A stretch of 64,000 nucleotides of DNA from Piromyces finnis (GCA_002104945.1 MCFH01000022.1:744001-808000); one strand, 5' to 3'. Shown: positions 27,995 through 41,273, counted from the stretch's first letter. The notes: generated from the letters alone by a model not told the origin. Numbers and translations are program-made.

Positions 27995-29204
27995 TTTTAA
28001 AATATTATTAATTTTTTAGAAAAAAATTTTTTTTTTTTGAATTTTCCAAAATATATAATTTCTAATGTATAATGTATTACAAATACATTATGCAATGATG
28101 AATGTATTTGTATTAATGTAATATGGATAATTCAACAAAACAATTTATTTATTATAAAATCTTTAATTAAAAATTTATATTATTATTATTTACCTATTTA
28201 ATTAATAAATTGTTATTAATTTCTTATTTATTATTAAAATTTTAAATTTATTTAATTTTAAAATATTAATAATAATAATATTTCTTTTTTTTTTTATTAT
28301 TATTATATATTTATATAATTTTTTTATTTTCTTTTTTTCTTATTATTAATTAAATTATTAATCCATTAATTAATTATAAAAAGAAGAAAAAGGTATATTA
28401 TATATGAGTATATAATAGTGTTATTATGTAAAAATAACTACTTTATAAAATAATTAAAATTAAAAATCTTTTTGAATTGATCACAAAAAGCAAAACATAT
28501 TAAAAAGTTTAAATAATAATTACCTATAACAATCGTTTTACACACATTATCATTGAAAAAGAAAAGAAAACTTATTTAATATCATATATTATCCATTTTA
28601 AATTTATTGTTTTCAATAAGTAAAAAAAAGAAAAAAAAAAAAGGAAAATTATTTTAACTATAAAATAGAATACATTGTTTAAATAATTCTAACATAATCT
28701 TTTTTAAAAAAATTCAAAGATTTGAAATGTTGAAAAGAAAATTAAAAAACTTTATAAACTCTATAGATTTAATGATTTATATATACTATGTGAATACTAA
28801 ACTTTTTACTTTTTTATATATACATATATACGTATCTTTATTATCTTTATATTCTCTGTATGAAAATTAAATAAAATAAAACTGGAATAATAAATTATGT
28901 GAATATTTTAAATAAAATGTCTTATTTTCCAAAATAAAAAAAAACTCACATGAAAAAATATAAATGATTATTTTTTTTTTCAAATAAATGACAAAACACA
29001 CGAACCTTTTTAATGTACTACAAATTCTTTCATGACATATATATCAACTTATAATCTTACTTCACAAAAATCTCATAAAAAAAAAAAAAAAAAAAAAATC
29101 TATCAAATGAATCAATATACCTTATATGAAATAAACAACATATTACAATGGTTTAAATAGATTCCTTTATTTTTTTTATTTTTATTATTGTTTTATAAGA
29201 AATA
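27995..29204. promoter_or_regulatory. Divergent promoter region between CGI121 and RPN10
   Basis: Shared upstream region of two divergent genes. A perfect 12-bp inverted repeat TACAAATACATT/AATGTATTTGTA with an 11-nt loop lies at 28,078-28,112, that is 84-118 nt upstream of the CGI121 start. No proteasome-type upstream element was recognised on the RPN10 side. The remainder is AT-rich with A and T runs and no coding sequence. Confidence 0.35.
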
Positions 29205-31612
29205 ATGGTTTTAGAAGCTACTGTTTTAGTGTAAGTTTTAAAGATATATTAACAATATATTTATATACATAATATTTAATATGAATATGAAATTTCATTT
29301 GATCATAAAATATTGGAATTTATTTATTGAGTTTACTGTTAAGACAAAAATTTCCTTAAATAAAAATAAAGAAAATAATTATAAATTTATTGAAACTATT
29401 GAAAATCAAAAAAATAATTAAAACTAAAATTGAAACAAAACTAATAATAATTAAAATGATATTTATTTTAATACTATATTTAAAAGTTTGGATAATTCCG
29501 AATGGATGAGAAATGGTGATTATACACCATCTAGAATAGAAGCTCAAAGTGATGCTACTATTTTCCTTTTTAATGCTAAAACCCGTTCAAATCCAGAAAA
29601 TACTGTTGGTATGATTACTATGGCTGGTAAAAGGTAAAATTAAATTTCTTTATTTAAATATATATTTAAAAAAAGAAAAAAAGTAACCATTTTATAATAA
29701 TAAAATATATAATAATATATAATAAAAAATTTATATAATTTTATAGTCCAGAAGTTATGGTTACTTTAACTTCTGATATTGGTAAAGTTTTAACTGCTTT
29801 ACATAATATTCAACTTTCTGGTAATGCTCACTTCACTACTGGTGTTCAAATTGCTCAAGTATTTAATGAACTAACTTTTTAATGTTATATATTTTAATAT
29901 AACCATAATATAAAAATTCATACTAATATTTAAAAATTTTACAATAATTTAATAAAATATTTGAATTATTAAATATATAAATATATATATATTTTTAAAA
30001 AAAATAAAATACAATGAAACATAATGGTAAATCAATAACAGTTAGCTTTAAAGCATCGTCAAAATAAAAATCAAAAGCAAAGAATAATAGTATTTGTTGG
30101 TAGCCCAGTCATTGAAGACGAAAAAACTTTAGTTAGATTAGGTAAAAAATTAAAGAAGAATAACATTGCTATTGATATTATAAACTTTGGTGAAGAAGAA
30201 GAAAATACCTCAAAATTAGAAGCATTCATAAATGCTGTTAACAATAGTGACAATAGGTATATAAAGATTTCAATAACAAAGCTATATAAAGTTGTTGTTT
30301 TTTTTTTTAAAAAAAAAAAAAAGGAATATTAAATATCTAATGAAATTTTCTTTTAAAATCATTATAATTATTGATATTATCATTCATTATTTTTTCTCTC
30401 TAAAAAATTTGGCCTATCGATCCGCTTTTTTTTTAATAAAAAAATAATAACAACAAAAACAACAACAATAATAATAACAACAATAATAATAATAATTAAC
30501 TATATAAATGAATGAATAAATGATAATTCAATTCATTGATAAATAGTCATTTAGTTACTATTCCACCAGGTCCACATATTTTAAGTGACGTTCTTATGAC
30601 TTCTCCAATTGTTATTGATGAAGATGGTGCTGCTCCATCTGGATTTGCTGGTGGTAATGATGACTTTGAATTTGGTGTTGATCCAAATATTGATCCAGAA
30701 TTAGCTTTAGTAAGCATGATATTGCTATTAATATTATTATATAATACTATAATAAATAGATCAAGACCCGTCAACTATTACATAAATAATAGTGATAATA
30801 TTAGAAGAAAAAAACTAAATCATAAATAATTTAAAATTTTCTATAAATAGGCTTTAAGAATATCATTAGAAGAAGAAAAAATGAGACAAGAACAAGAAGC
30901 TAAAAAGAAGATGGAAGAAAGTAAGACTGAAGCCTCTGGCAGTGATAATAATCAAGGTTTAATATCTACTGATGAAGATGATATGCTTGCTAAGGCTTTA
31001 GCTATGTCAATGAATACTGGTGTAAGTAAACTACGGTGATATCATGTGATATTCAATAAAATATATTATGTTTAGGCATGGCTTAACCATTCTCAATATT
31101 TTATGCTTATTAATAAAAATATAGGATGATGATGTTCCAATGGAAGATTTAGATGAAGATGAAGATATTGCTAAGGCAATTGCTTTATCCATGGCTGAAG
31201 CTAATGTAAATAAGAAAAGATGAATAGAATAAATAATCAAATTAATATATTTATTTTTTTTGACATGAACTAAATATTAATCAAAAAAAAAAAAAAAATA
31301 AACATACTTACCCATTAATAATAATAATAATAATAATATAAATATAAATATAAATATAAATATAAATAGGGTACTGCTGAAGATAATAATGATCAAGATT
31401 TAGCATCCGTTTTAACTAACTTACCAGGTAAATATTATGCCAAATATATTAATTTTTTAGACGGTGAATTGAAATTTATTATATATTAACCTGAATTATA
31501 AACTAAATTTATATATTAAAATAAAAATAATCTAGGTATTAACTCTGAAGATCCAAGAATAAAAGATGCTCTTAAGGAACTCGAAAAGGACAAAAAGAAG
31601 AATGACAAATAA
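29205..31612 (+). CDS. RPN10: 26S proteasome ubiquitin receptor Rpn10 (PSMD4)
   Basis: Regulatory-particle subunit that captures polyubiquitinated substrates. Exons: 29205-29230, 29487-29633, 29747-29858, 30042-30256, 30547-30709, 30851-31021, 31125-31205, 31370-31427, 31536-31612. They sum to 1050 bp, 349 aa. An N-terminal vWA domain (about 1-190) opens [20 protein letters not shown] and contains the family block [10 protein letters not shown]. Three ubiquitin-interacting-like motifs follow: [14 protein letters not shown] (about 218-231), [12 protein letters not shown] (about 264-275) and [14 protein letters not shown] (about 290-303). Yeast Rpn10 has one and human two, so three is on the rich side. 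The 26-nt first exon and 58-nt eighth exon are very short. The Met is followed by LEAT and matches the family start exactly, which fixes it. Confidence 0.96.
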
Positions 31613-32835
31613 ATAAATCAGAAATAAAAAACTTTTTTTTTTTAATTTAAATATCTTTTAAACCACAATTTATATATATAATATATTATTAAATCAATTA
31701 ATGATATTGTCATATAATATTTAGCAAAAAAAAAAAAAATAACTTTTTTGAATAAATAAAAAAAAAAGAAAAAAAATAATAAATTAACAAAAAAAAAAAA
31801 AAACATTAATAAATAAAATATATATAATTAAAAATAATAATAATAAAAATAAAAATCTAATAATAAAAAAAAAATCAATAAAACGAAAAAGAAAAATAAT
31901 TATTTATCAATTGAATAATAGTAATAACAACATCATAATCATAATAAGTATTAAAATAAAAAAATAAAAATAAAAAAAAAAGCACTTTAAATAAAAAGAA
32001 GAAAGGGGGAAAGAATATATATAAAATACTTTTATGAAATAATATCTATAAAACCTAATGGGATTAAAAATAGGATTGATTTAAAAAAAAAAAAAAAAAA
32101 AAGGAGGGGGTTAAATTTCTTTTAGTTTTTTTTTTTTTTTTTTACTGAATAAATGAATAAATATATTATCATTTGGAATTAAAGTGCATTTAATAAAAAG
32201 AAAATAGGTAGTGATGCAATTAATAATAAAATCTTTATATTTATTTTATTTTTTTATTTCTTATTTTTTTAATATTTTTTTTTTTATCTCTAAAAAAAAA
32301 AAAAAGTTATATTGGTTTAATTTTATAAAATTGGTACAAATTATTAATAAATAATTATATAATAATTTTTTTTTATTTTGTTTTTTAAAATACATAATAG
32401 ATAATAGAAGTAAAAATAAAAATTAAAAATGATAAAAAGCATTATAAAAAAAAAAAAAAAGGTATTTTATATTTATAATAAAATCACTTTGTTTGAATGG
32501 AAAAAAAAAATTGCTATATATAACTTAATTAATTATATCATAAAGGTACTAAAATTTTAATGAATTATTTCTATTATTACTTATTGCTATTATTATTATT
32601 ATTGTTATTGTTGTTATTGTTATTGTTATTATTGATGGTTCTATTGATGTTGATGTTGTAATTACTATATAATTTGTTTAACTATTAATTTTTAACTTTT
32701 AAATGAGAAAAAAAAAAACTTTTATAATTATAACAAAAATAAAAAATATTATCAATTATAAAACTATTTAAAAAAAAAATAAATATTTATAATATAATTT
32801 AGAATGAAAATCCAAATTTCAAATTTTGATATTAG

Positions 32836-32866
<31 letters not shown>

Positions 32867-33820
32867 ATGTATAACTGAAAACAAATATATATGTCATTAA
32901 TTACATATTTATGATATTTGTTTCATTTCTATTAATGCTTATCTAGAATTTTACCTTTTTAATTTGTTTAATTTTTTTTATTGCTTTTTTTTTTTTGTTT
33001 GTTTGTTTCTATAATAATTAATGTAATATTTATGATACTTTATATAACATGTTTCATATATATATGTTATAATTATTTTATTAATTTTATGGTTGTTTTC
33101 GTTGTTGTTTTGTTTTTTAAATTTTTGATTGTTGTTGTTGTTGTTAACTTTCTTTCTTTCTTTATTTATTTATTATAATGTTGTTATTTTTTTTCATTAA
33201 TATTTGTTTTATTTTTTTTTTTTCGATTACCTATAATAAATTAAAAGAGGTGTTTTTTTTTTTAATATAAATTAATTTAAATATTAAAATGGAAATAGCT
33301 TAAAAAATTTTAATTTCATTTATGTTTCAAATTTCTTACATATTTTTATGGTATTTCATTTCATTTTCATTGGTACTAATTTAATTGTTTTAAACTTTAT
33401 TATTAATAAAAACAAAAGGAAAATTTTTGATGAGTAATTATTCTTGAAAAAAAGGTAGTTTTTTTTTTTTTTTTTTTTTTTTGTTTTTATGTTATATATA
33501 AAAATATTTATGTAGGATATAAGAAATGAAAAAAAAAACTTACTCAAAAAAAATATGCAAATTAAAATTGTAATTATTTAATTATTTAAACGATAACTTT
33601 GATTTTGATAACGTAATTGACTTGAATTATTTTGATGTCTAGTATCTAATTGCTTTCTGATTAATGGAGAACGAGATTGACGATCACTTTTTTTTTTTTT
33701 AAAAAAAAAAAAAAAGTTATATATAGATGTATTTGAATAATGATGAGAATTTGAAATAATTGAAGTAGGCATAGTAGAAATTGTAGAGAGTTTAAAATTA
33801 AAATAATAATAATAAAAATA

Positions 33821-33851
<31 letters not shown>

Positions 33852-34733
33852 AGCATAAAAAAAATGTATATAGGCGCGTGTATATATATATAGAAGAAGA
33901 TAAAAAAAATAATAATAAAATTAGAAGAAAATATTATATATAAGGTTTGGTCACTAAAAATAAAATTAAATATCTTTAAAATTTAGGAAATTTGTGTAAA
34001 GTATTAATTTTTTAAAAAAAATAAAAAATAAACTTATTTATCTCTTTCTTCTTTTTCCTTTTTTTTTTTTTTTTTTTTTTTCTTGACAAAAAATAAATAT
34101 TTATAACAATTGATGCTTTAGTAGTATATGAAAAATATTTTTTTTTATATATATAAATTTTTTTATTTTTTTTTTTTTTTTTTGTTTTTGTTTTTGTTTT
34201 TTTTTTTTTTTGTTTTTTTTTTTTTTTTTTTTTTGTAATTTTTTTTTTCTTCATCATTATTGTTCTATTATTGAGAGAGTATTTTAATTTCTGAAAAAAA
34301 AAAAAATTTATATACATAATATTATAAAGATTTGTTTTATGATAATAAAAATTTATACTTTATAAAATGTATTTTTTTTTCTTTCATAATTTAATATTTT
34401 TCATTGTTTATTTATATATCTATATAATAAAATTAATTACTAAAATAAAAGAAAAAAAGAAAAAAGAGAAAATAAAAAGATACTACAAATAATTGATTGT
34501 TATTATTTAAACTATTTTGTTAATATATATATATATATAAATAATTTTTTAAAGAAAAAATATTCAATTTTCTCTATTTTAATAATATATTTCTTTTTTA
34601 ATATCTATATGACTTTTATTTAATAAATATATTATTTTTATATTTATTTATATATATATATAGTGATTATGATGATATTATTTATATATTTAAAAGTAAT
34701 AAAAGGGGAATTTATCATATGTTTATAGATTAA
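31613..34733. other. Convergent AT-rich spacer, RPN10 to casein kinase 1
   Basis: About 3.1 kb of very low-complexity DNA between two convergent genes. It has many A and T runs (for example near 33,455-33,482 and 34,055-34,215) and TTG/TTA repeats (32,580-32,650). Apparent frames here are poly-Phe, poly-Lys or poly-Tyr and are not genes. The only coding-like piece is the short segment at 33,584-33,692, listed separately. Confidence 0.5.
33584..33692 (-). other. Possible orphan terminal exon
   Basis: On the minus strand an A-run ending in AG (a plausible 3' splice site) is followed by about 35 codons reading SDRQSRSPLIRKQL...QNQSYRLNN and a stop. Base composition is clearly less AT-biased than the flanks, as in exons here. 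It lies 3' of the casein kinase 1 gene on the same strand and could be an alternative C-terminal tail for it. I see no matching GT donor at the kinase stop (AAAGTGTAA), so no join is proposed. Confidence 0.2.
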
Positions 34734-36337
34734 TTACACTTTTTGTTGTTCGTTTTCTTGTTTCCTTTCTTGATTTTCTTTGTATTTTATAACTGTCCAA
34801 TCGAAAACATAATCATAATAATATCCTTTATTGATAAAAAGATCTCTGAATAATTTTCTTAAATATGAATAATCTGGTTTGTCATCAAATCTTAATGAAC
34901 GGGTATAGTTTAAGTAAACAGCGAATTCATTTGGAAATCCTCTGTTTTATAGTTATATATACAATTTAACAAGATTTTATATAATTAGAAAAGCTCAAAA
35001 TTTGACTTTTTTTATTCCATTTTTGGATAATAATTTGTACTCACCTGCATAATACTTCAGTTGGAGTAGTCATTTTCTTTTCCATAATACGGTCATACTT
35101 TTGCTTCTTAGTTACAGCCTTTAATCCTTGCCATGGTAATGAACCACGACAGAAGTACATAAAGACATAACCTAAAGCTTCAAGATCATCACGTCTTGAT
35201 TGTTCTATTTTTGTATTGAATAAATTTAAGTCAAATTGTAATTATTTTTAAAAGAGCTTTTTTAAATTTTATAATTTCATATATCAAACTAACCAACACC
35301 CAAGTGAGTATTAATACTAGCGTATCTAGCAGTACCAGTTAAATTTTTATTTTCTCTGTATGGAATATGAAGATGGGTTTTTGGATCTCTGTATTTCTTA
35401 GCTAAACCAAAATCAATAACATTTACTTGATTAGCTCTTCTACCAATACCCATGACGAAATTATCTTTTTGTAGAAAAGATATATATAATATACATTAAA
35501 AAAATTAATTTTCATGTTTAATATCTTTATATTTGGTAGTTTATATAATCTTATACTAATAAAAATATATTTTTTTTCTCATTTTACCTGGCTTAATATC
35601 ACGATGAAGGAAGTTCTTGGAGTGAATGTATTCTATTCTAGATAACTTTTATAATAAAAATGATTATTAATATAAACATGCCTTTCCAATACATTACACT
35701 ATTTATTGTTTACATTTAATATTTTAATTTACTTACTAATTGATCAGCAAGAAGTAATACTGTCTTTAATGAGAATTTTCTGTGACAGAAATTAAATAAA
35801 TCTTCAAGAGATGGACCAAGAAGATCCATAACCATACAATTGTATTCACATTCAACACCGAACCAACGAACAAATGGAATACCAACTATTAAATTATGAA
35901 AGAAAATTATAAATAATTTACTATATAAATCATTTAAATTGCTGTAATCAAATTTTTATCCAACTTACCACCACCTGCTAAACATTTATATACCTTAGCT
36001 TCATATTCTAATTGTGGATGTTTTGCTTTTACTGATTCTAATTTAATAGCAATTTCTTCACCAGTAATAACATTTGTTCCTGTATATTGAAGAATAAACA
36101 TTTTAATATATATATAAATCATTAGATTTGGTATTTCAAAAAGTCTCTCAACAAAAACTACTTTGTTTATTTATATAAACTTTTGTCTTTCTATTAATAC
36201 ATAAAATGATAATATTTATTACCTCGATAAATTTCACCAAAACTACCACCACCAACCTTTCTACCTATCCGGTATTTATTACCGACTCTTATGTCCATTA
36301 ATCGAGGATTATATTCTGAAACTCTGGTTTGTTCCAT
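34734..36337 (-). CDS. Casein kinase 1 (CK1) serine/threonine kinase
   Basis: Exons on the complement: 36223-36337, 35969-36079, 35737-35885, 35588-35645, 35294-35464, 35045-35204, 34734-34941, in total 972 bp, 323 aa. Kinase features: Gly-rich loop GGGSFG at 29-34, ATP lysine K51 in IAIKLE, catalytic HRDIKPDN from about H139, and DFG at 162-164 in [10 protein letters not shown]. The CK1 hallmark [12 protein letters not shown] replaces the usual APE segment and is followed by [13 protein letters not shown]. The domain ends FDWTVIKY, then a short charged tail ([14 protein letters not shown]). The tail is short for a CK1 and lacks a C-terminal Cys pair, so a soluble delta/alpha-like enzyme rather than a palmitoylated Yck type is likely (inference). 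The TTTTATTT/AAATAAAA inverted repeat at 36,349-36,367 sits just before the ATG. Confidence 0.96.
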
Positions 36338-39300
36338 GTTTTATTCGATTTTATTTGATAAATAAAAGATATATAAAAACTATTACAAAAATCTAAAAAT
36401 ATAAAAAAAAAAGGTTAGATTCTTTTATCCAGAATTTGATAGAATTTAAATACTTTTTATATATATTAATAATTCTAATAAATATGATGAAAATTTTTAT
36501 CTATATATATAATTTCTTATATTAATATATATTTCCATAATAACTTATTTTATTGATGATAGTTTTATTTATTTATTTACTTTTTATTTTCTCAAAGGCT
36601 AGATATTACTTTTATGAACTATTGTTATAATAATATTACTATTAATATTAAATATTTTTATCGAGTATTTATTTATTTATTTATACTTTAAATTCAATCC
36701 AATTTTTTAAAAATTTTATGTTTATCATTTATAATAAATATTAATAATTGTTGACTGTTATTTTATATGTCACATATATATTTATACTTTTAACATATTT
36801 TATAAACATATAAAGTTTTTATTAAAGAAAATTATTTTATAAAATATAATCTTTTTCTTCCAAAATAACAACACTTTTTCCCCCATTGTATATTAAGTAA
36901 ATATTTTCCGTAACTTGCTTTTTTTTTTTCAAAATAATTTCTAAATCTAAATAATTTATTCTTTCTACGTCTTATTATTAAATAAAAATATAAAGGTTTG
37001 ATTTTGCGAATGTAATTATATTTTAATTTCACACATTCTTTTGATATTCCTTTTATATTTGTATGATGTTTTTATGTTTGGTTTGTATTGATTTAATTGT
37101 TTGTTGACGAATTTTTTAATTTTTTTTTTTTAATTGATTAAAATATATATTTCCAGCATAATATTATTTACCTATATAATCTATTAAATTATAAAGATCT
37201 TTTCAAAGGATATAATAATGTATATATAAAATAAAAATAAATCAAAAGTATAGCCTTACAGTGATAGGAAATAAATAAGAATAAACTAGTATAATTAAGT
37301 TTTTATTTTATATTTATTAAAAAAGGTTTTTTTTTTTATTTTATAAAAATAAATAATAAATATAAACTTTTTTTTTCTGACGTCTTATCCATAAATAAAT
37401 AATATATAAATAATAATAATAATAAATAATAATAATTAATAATATTTATTATAATAATTTTAATAGTAAAAAATAATCCCATATATTACCATAAAAATTT
37501 TATTCAAATGAATTATAAATATAATATATAGAAATTATTTAATTTTTATATATAAATAAAATTTATAATTAATTGATAATATATTTTAATATTATTCATC
37601 AATATATTTATTTTTATTTAGTAATATATTATTTAAAATCAAAAATTTTTATAAATAAAATTGATCATGATGATGAAGTGTAAAAAAAAGAATAATTATG
37701 TTGAATATTATAAAGAATAAAAAAGAGTAATAATAACTGTATATATAACTATTAATAATGAAAGTAAAATAAGTTGATTTTAAAAAGAATTTACATATTT
37801 TTTTTAAAATATGAAATAAATTCAATTAGAAAAAAAAAGAGGAGAAGATTAAATTTAAAATAAATTAAAATAAAATTAATTATAAATTGTATTTGTTATT
37901 GATTTAAATCTTGTTTTTATTCCCGAAATTTTCATGATATGACCATGTTTATCACATGTGTTGTACATGACAATTAATTATTATTTTATTCGAAAAATAC
38001 ATAAAAAAGTATTTCATAATTTTCATAATGACGATCTAATGACTAGTTAAAATTAATAATTTATACATATTATGAAAAAGTAAAAAGAGTTAATTTCAAT
38101 TATAAATATATAATTATATTTAATTCAATATCTATTTTTATATCATTATCTTCAAACATCATTTTTAATGAATAATAATGTTAATTTAAATTTGCATATA
38201 TTACTATTTGTGTCGTTTTCATTATTACTCTTTTTAATTTTTATTTTTTTAAATGTAATTAAAGATAAAACGTAATATAAATAATTTTAATGTATCAAAC
38301 AAAAAAATGTAATTAAAAAAGAAATTGTAACAAAAGCATAAACATTAAATTTTGCTTTTTAATATGAATGAAACTAGTAATGTGTGGTTTAATGTCTATA
38401 GAGGAAAAGGAGGAAAAAAAAAAGTCAAATAATAACTTTATATGAATGAATGAATGAATCGTCATTTTATTTATTTTATTAATGTATTATGTATATATTG
38501 ACACTGTTGTATCATAAATTTTATTATTATTTCTTTTTAATTTATATTGTATTTGATAAATTCAAAATATATTGATATTTTTTCAATATTGTATAATATT
38601 AGCATAATTATCACATCGTTTTATATCTACATAGTAATATTTAAAAAAAAATAATAGCAATAATAATAGTATGAAAATATAAATAAGTATAATATATTAT
38701 TAAAAAATGTTATCTTTAATGATAATAGTGGTGGTTTTATTAAATCATTAATAATGATAAAGCTTTTGAAAGCATTATATAAATTAGAAAAATTTGATAT
38801 AGGCGGTAGTAATATATAAAAAATAAAATATACATATACATATACCTGATATTTATATGCTTTCTAATATACTTTTTCTAATTTTTATAAAATGAATTAT
38901 TTTGTAAACTTTTGATATGCTACTATTAATATTAAATAGTAGTAATAAAAAAGTCAAATAATATCTTTATAGAATAGTCATTTTATTTATATTATTAATT
39001 GTATGATAAATACTGACATTATCATATAAATTCTATTATCATTTCTTTCTAATCAATATTAATTTACTTTAAACTTTATTTCTGTATAATGTTAATTAAT
39101 ATTTGACTTGCTACAAAAACAATTAAAGTGGATTAATTTTTTTGTGTTTTTTCAGTAAACAGAACATGTCCCTATTTTGTAATATTTTAATTACTATGAG
39201 ACTATGTGTGAAATGAGCTTATTCTAAAAAAAAATACAACAAAAAAAGCTTATTACAGTCATATATTATACAAGAATATATCCAAAATTTCTTATATATA

Positions 39301-39390
39301 TATATATATATTCATCTTTACATGCATAACATAATATCTTTATAATTTATAATTAGTAATAAAATATAATAAAATAACTTTTAACAAAAA
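36338..39390. other. Long divergent spacer with a duplicated segment
   Basis: About 3 kb between divergent casein kinase 1 and phosphoribosyltransferase genes, with no supported gene. It includes two related copies of a roughly 115-130 bp segment (38,421-38,550 and 38,949-39,063). Between them lies an imperfect inverted repeat (38,772-38,795 and 38,871-38,894). Promoters for both genes must lie here, but no motif stands out. Confidence 0.45.
38421..39063. repeat. Diverged direct repeat with internal inverted repeat
   Basis: Both copies begin AAAGTCAAATAAT and share further stretches such as AGTCATTTTATTTAT/CGTCATTTTATTTAT, TTGACA or CTGACA, and TTATTTCTTT or TCATTTCTTT in the same order and spacing. 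The copies are 38,421-38,550 and 38,949-39,063. They may be remnants of a small non-autonomous element or a local tandem duplication. Low complexity makes the boundaries uncertain. Confidence 0.4.
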
Positions 39391-40687
39391 ATGTATAGAA
39401 GTTTTCCTATTAATGATAGAACGGATGCCGGAATACAAATTGCATTTAATAATGAAATAAAAAAATACAGTAATAGAAAGGATACAATAATATTAGCTTT
39501 ACCAAGAGGAGGTTTTTTTTAATACTGTTGATCCTTCTTTTTTTTTTGTAGAATAATTACTTAAATATTATTACTTCATTAATATAAAATAGGTATTCCA
39601 GTAGCCTATCAAATAAGTGAAAAATTAAACATTCCATTTGATATGATTATTGTTAGAAAATTAGGACTACCAAGTAATTATATTTTACAATTTAATTTTA
39701 AATTTATTTATTTATTTATTTTTATATTTTTATATTAAATTTTTTACTCTATAACCAATATATTAAAGCACATGAAGAAACAGCTATGGGTGCTATTGGA
39801 ATGAATAATATAATCATATATAATGAGAAATGTATTATATCAAATTCTGTAACCCAGTCTACATTAAATTCTGTTATAGAAAAAGAAGTAAAATATTAGT
39901 AATAATTTTATATTATATTATTTTCAATTGTTACACAGTTTTCAAGCTAAACAAATTTTATGAAATAATATTTTTAAAGAAAATTGAACTAATTCGAAGA
40001 AATAATGAGTATTGTAGAAATCGACCTTTCCCTGATATTAGAGATAAAAATATTATATTAGTAATTTTTTTTTTTTTTCGTTCTGATTATGTAATAATTA
40101 ATAATTAATTATAAAAACCAATACTATGATATGATTATAACTTAGGTTGACGATGGAATAGCATCAGGTGCATCAATGAAAGCAGGTTAAATATGAAATT
40201 TTAAAGAGTAAATAAAAAAAAAATTTATTTTTAATATATATTTAATTAGCTATAGCTTCAGTAAAGTTATATAATCCAAAAAAAATTATTGTTGCTGTCC
40301 CAGGTAAATAAATGCAATTTTATTGACTTTAATTTGAAATAAAATAAATAATATATCATAATATATATTATATAAGTTGGACCTCCTGAAGTCATCAATG
40401 AATTAAATCTAATTGTAGATGAAGTAGTTTGCATTTACCAACCTTCTCCATTTCACGCTGTTGGTTTATGGTATTTTTTATTATATACAAATGATCTATA
40501 TATATATTAATTGCTAATTATATAAAAAAAAATTCTAAAAGAATCATCAAAATATGTTTTATTATAAAAAAAAAAAAAAAGGTATGGAAAATTTGCACAG
40601 GTTAAAGATGATGAAGTTCATAAATATTTAGAATCTGTTAAAAAAAATAATTATGATAAAGAAGAAGTTGAAAATTGTACAAATTAA
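39391..40687 (+). CDS. Bacterial-type phosphoribosyltransferase (COG1926-like)
   Basis: Exons: 39391-39511, 39593-39673, 39769-39887, 39980-40060, 40146-40185, 40250-40303, 40377-40470, 40582-40687. They sum to 696 bp, 231 aa, all junctions in frame. The PRPP-binding motif VDDGIASGAS lies at about 135-144 (family VDDGxATGxT). Other family blocks are ILALPRGGIPVAYQIS, IVRKLGLPTHEETAMGAIG, VAVPVGPPEV, and near the end PFHAVGLWYGKFAQVKDDEV. These correspond to the predicted bacterial phosphoribosyltransferases of COG1926 (known from memory); the natural substrate is not established. Resemblance to bacterial rather than fungal enzymes suggests horizontal transfer followed by gain of seven introns, fitting the reputation of gut fungi as gene acquirers (inference). 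The first donor is an unusual GTTTTTTTT, and the last acceptor directly follows an A-run. The start Met is 12 codons before the first conserved Asp/Gly residues. Confidence 0.9.
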
Positions 40688-41229
40688 AAAGCTCATAAAA
40701 ATGTTAATATTTTAATTGGACCATTAACTAACTATTAATTAATTGAAGAAAAAAAAAAAAACTTAATGTAGTTGATTTATATCATTATTTTTAGGATAAA
40801 AAATTTAAAATAAATAGTAATAGATCTATTTATATATATATTATTTTTAAATATTTAAACATTTATTATGTTTAAATTTACTTTATATTTTTATTCTTTT
40901 TGTAATAAACTTGATAAGGATTATTAAATAAATTATTTTATAATAATAAATTATTCTATTTTTTTTTTTTTTTTTTATTTTTTTTTAATTCAATAGTATA
41001 TTTTTTTTATGAGGAGGATAAAAGAAAAAAGATATAACATTAAGTATAAACTTTAATAATAAATATTAAGTATCTATAAATTATATAAATAAATAGAATT
41101 ATATCTACTTGTTTAATGTTATATTATGGTTTATCTATTTGCTTATTTACTGAATTAGAATCTATTTTATTTATATGTTCTTAAAAATATAATGTATAAA
41201 TTGTATATTTTCTTTTTCTTTATTTTTTT

Positions 41230-41262
<33 letters not shown>

Positions 41263-41273
41263 TAATAAATGAT
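40688..41273. other. Convergent spacer
   Basis: AT-rich space between two convergent 3' ends. A T-run to A-run switch at about 41,231-41,262 lies just beyond the stop of the ABC transporter gene and resembles the one after the repeat-protein gene. No gene is seen. Confidence 0.45.

Noticed and set aside
33356-34317. Minus-strand frames rich in Lys, Phe and Tyr
   Set aside because: They are translations of homopolymers and TTA repeats with no coding signal, apart from the short segment at 33,584-33,692 kept as doubtful.
34734-34741. Splice donor at the casein kinase 1 stop (AAAGTGTAA) leading to the 33.6-kb segment
   Set aside because: GTGTAA is a poor donor compared with the GTAAG/GTAAA/GTATG sites used elsewhere, and the kinase ends naturally here.
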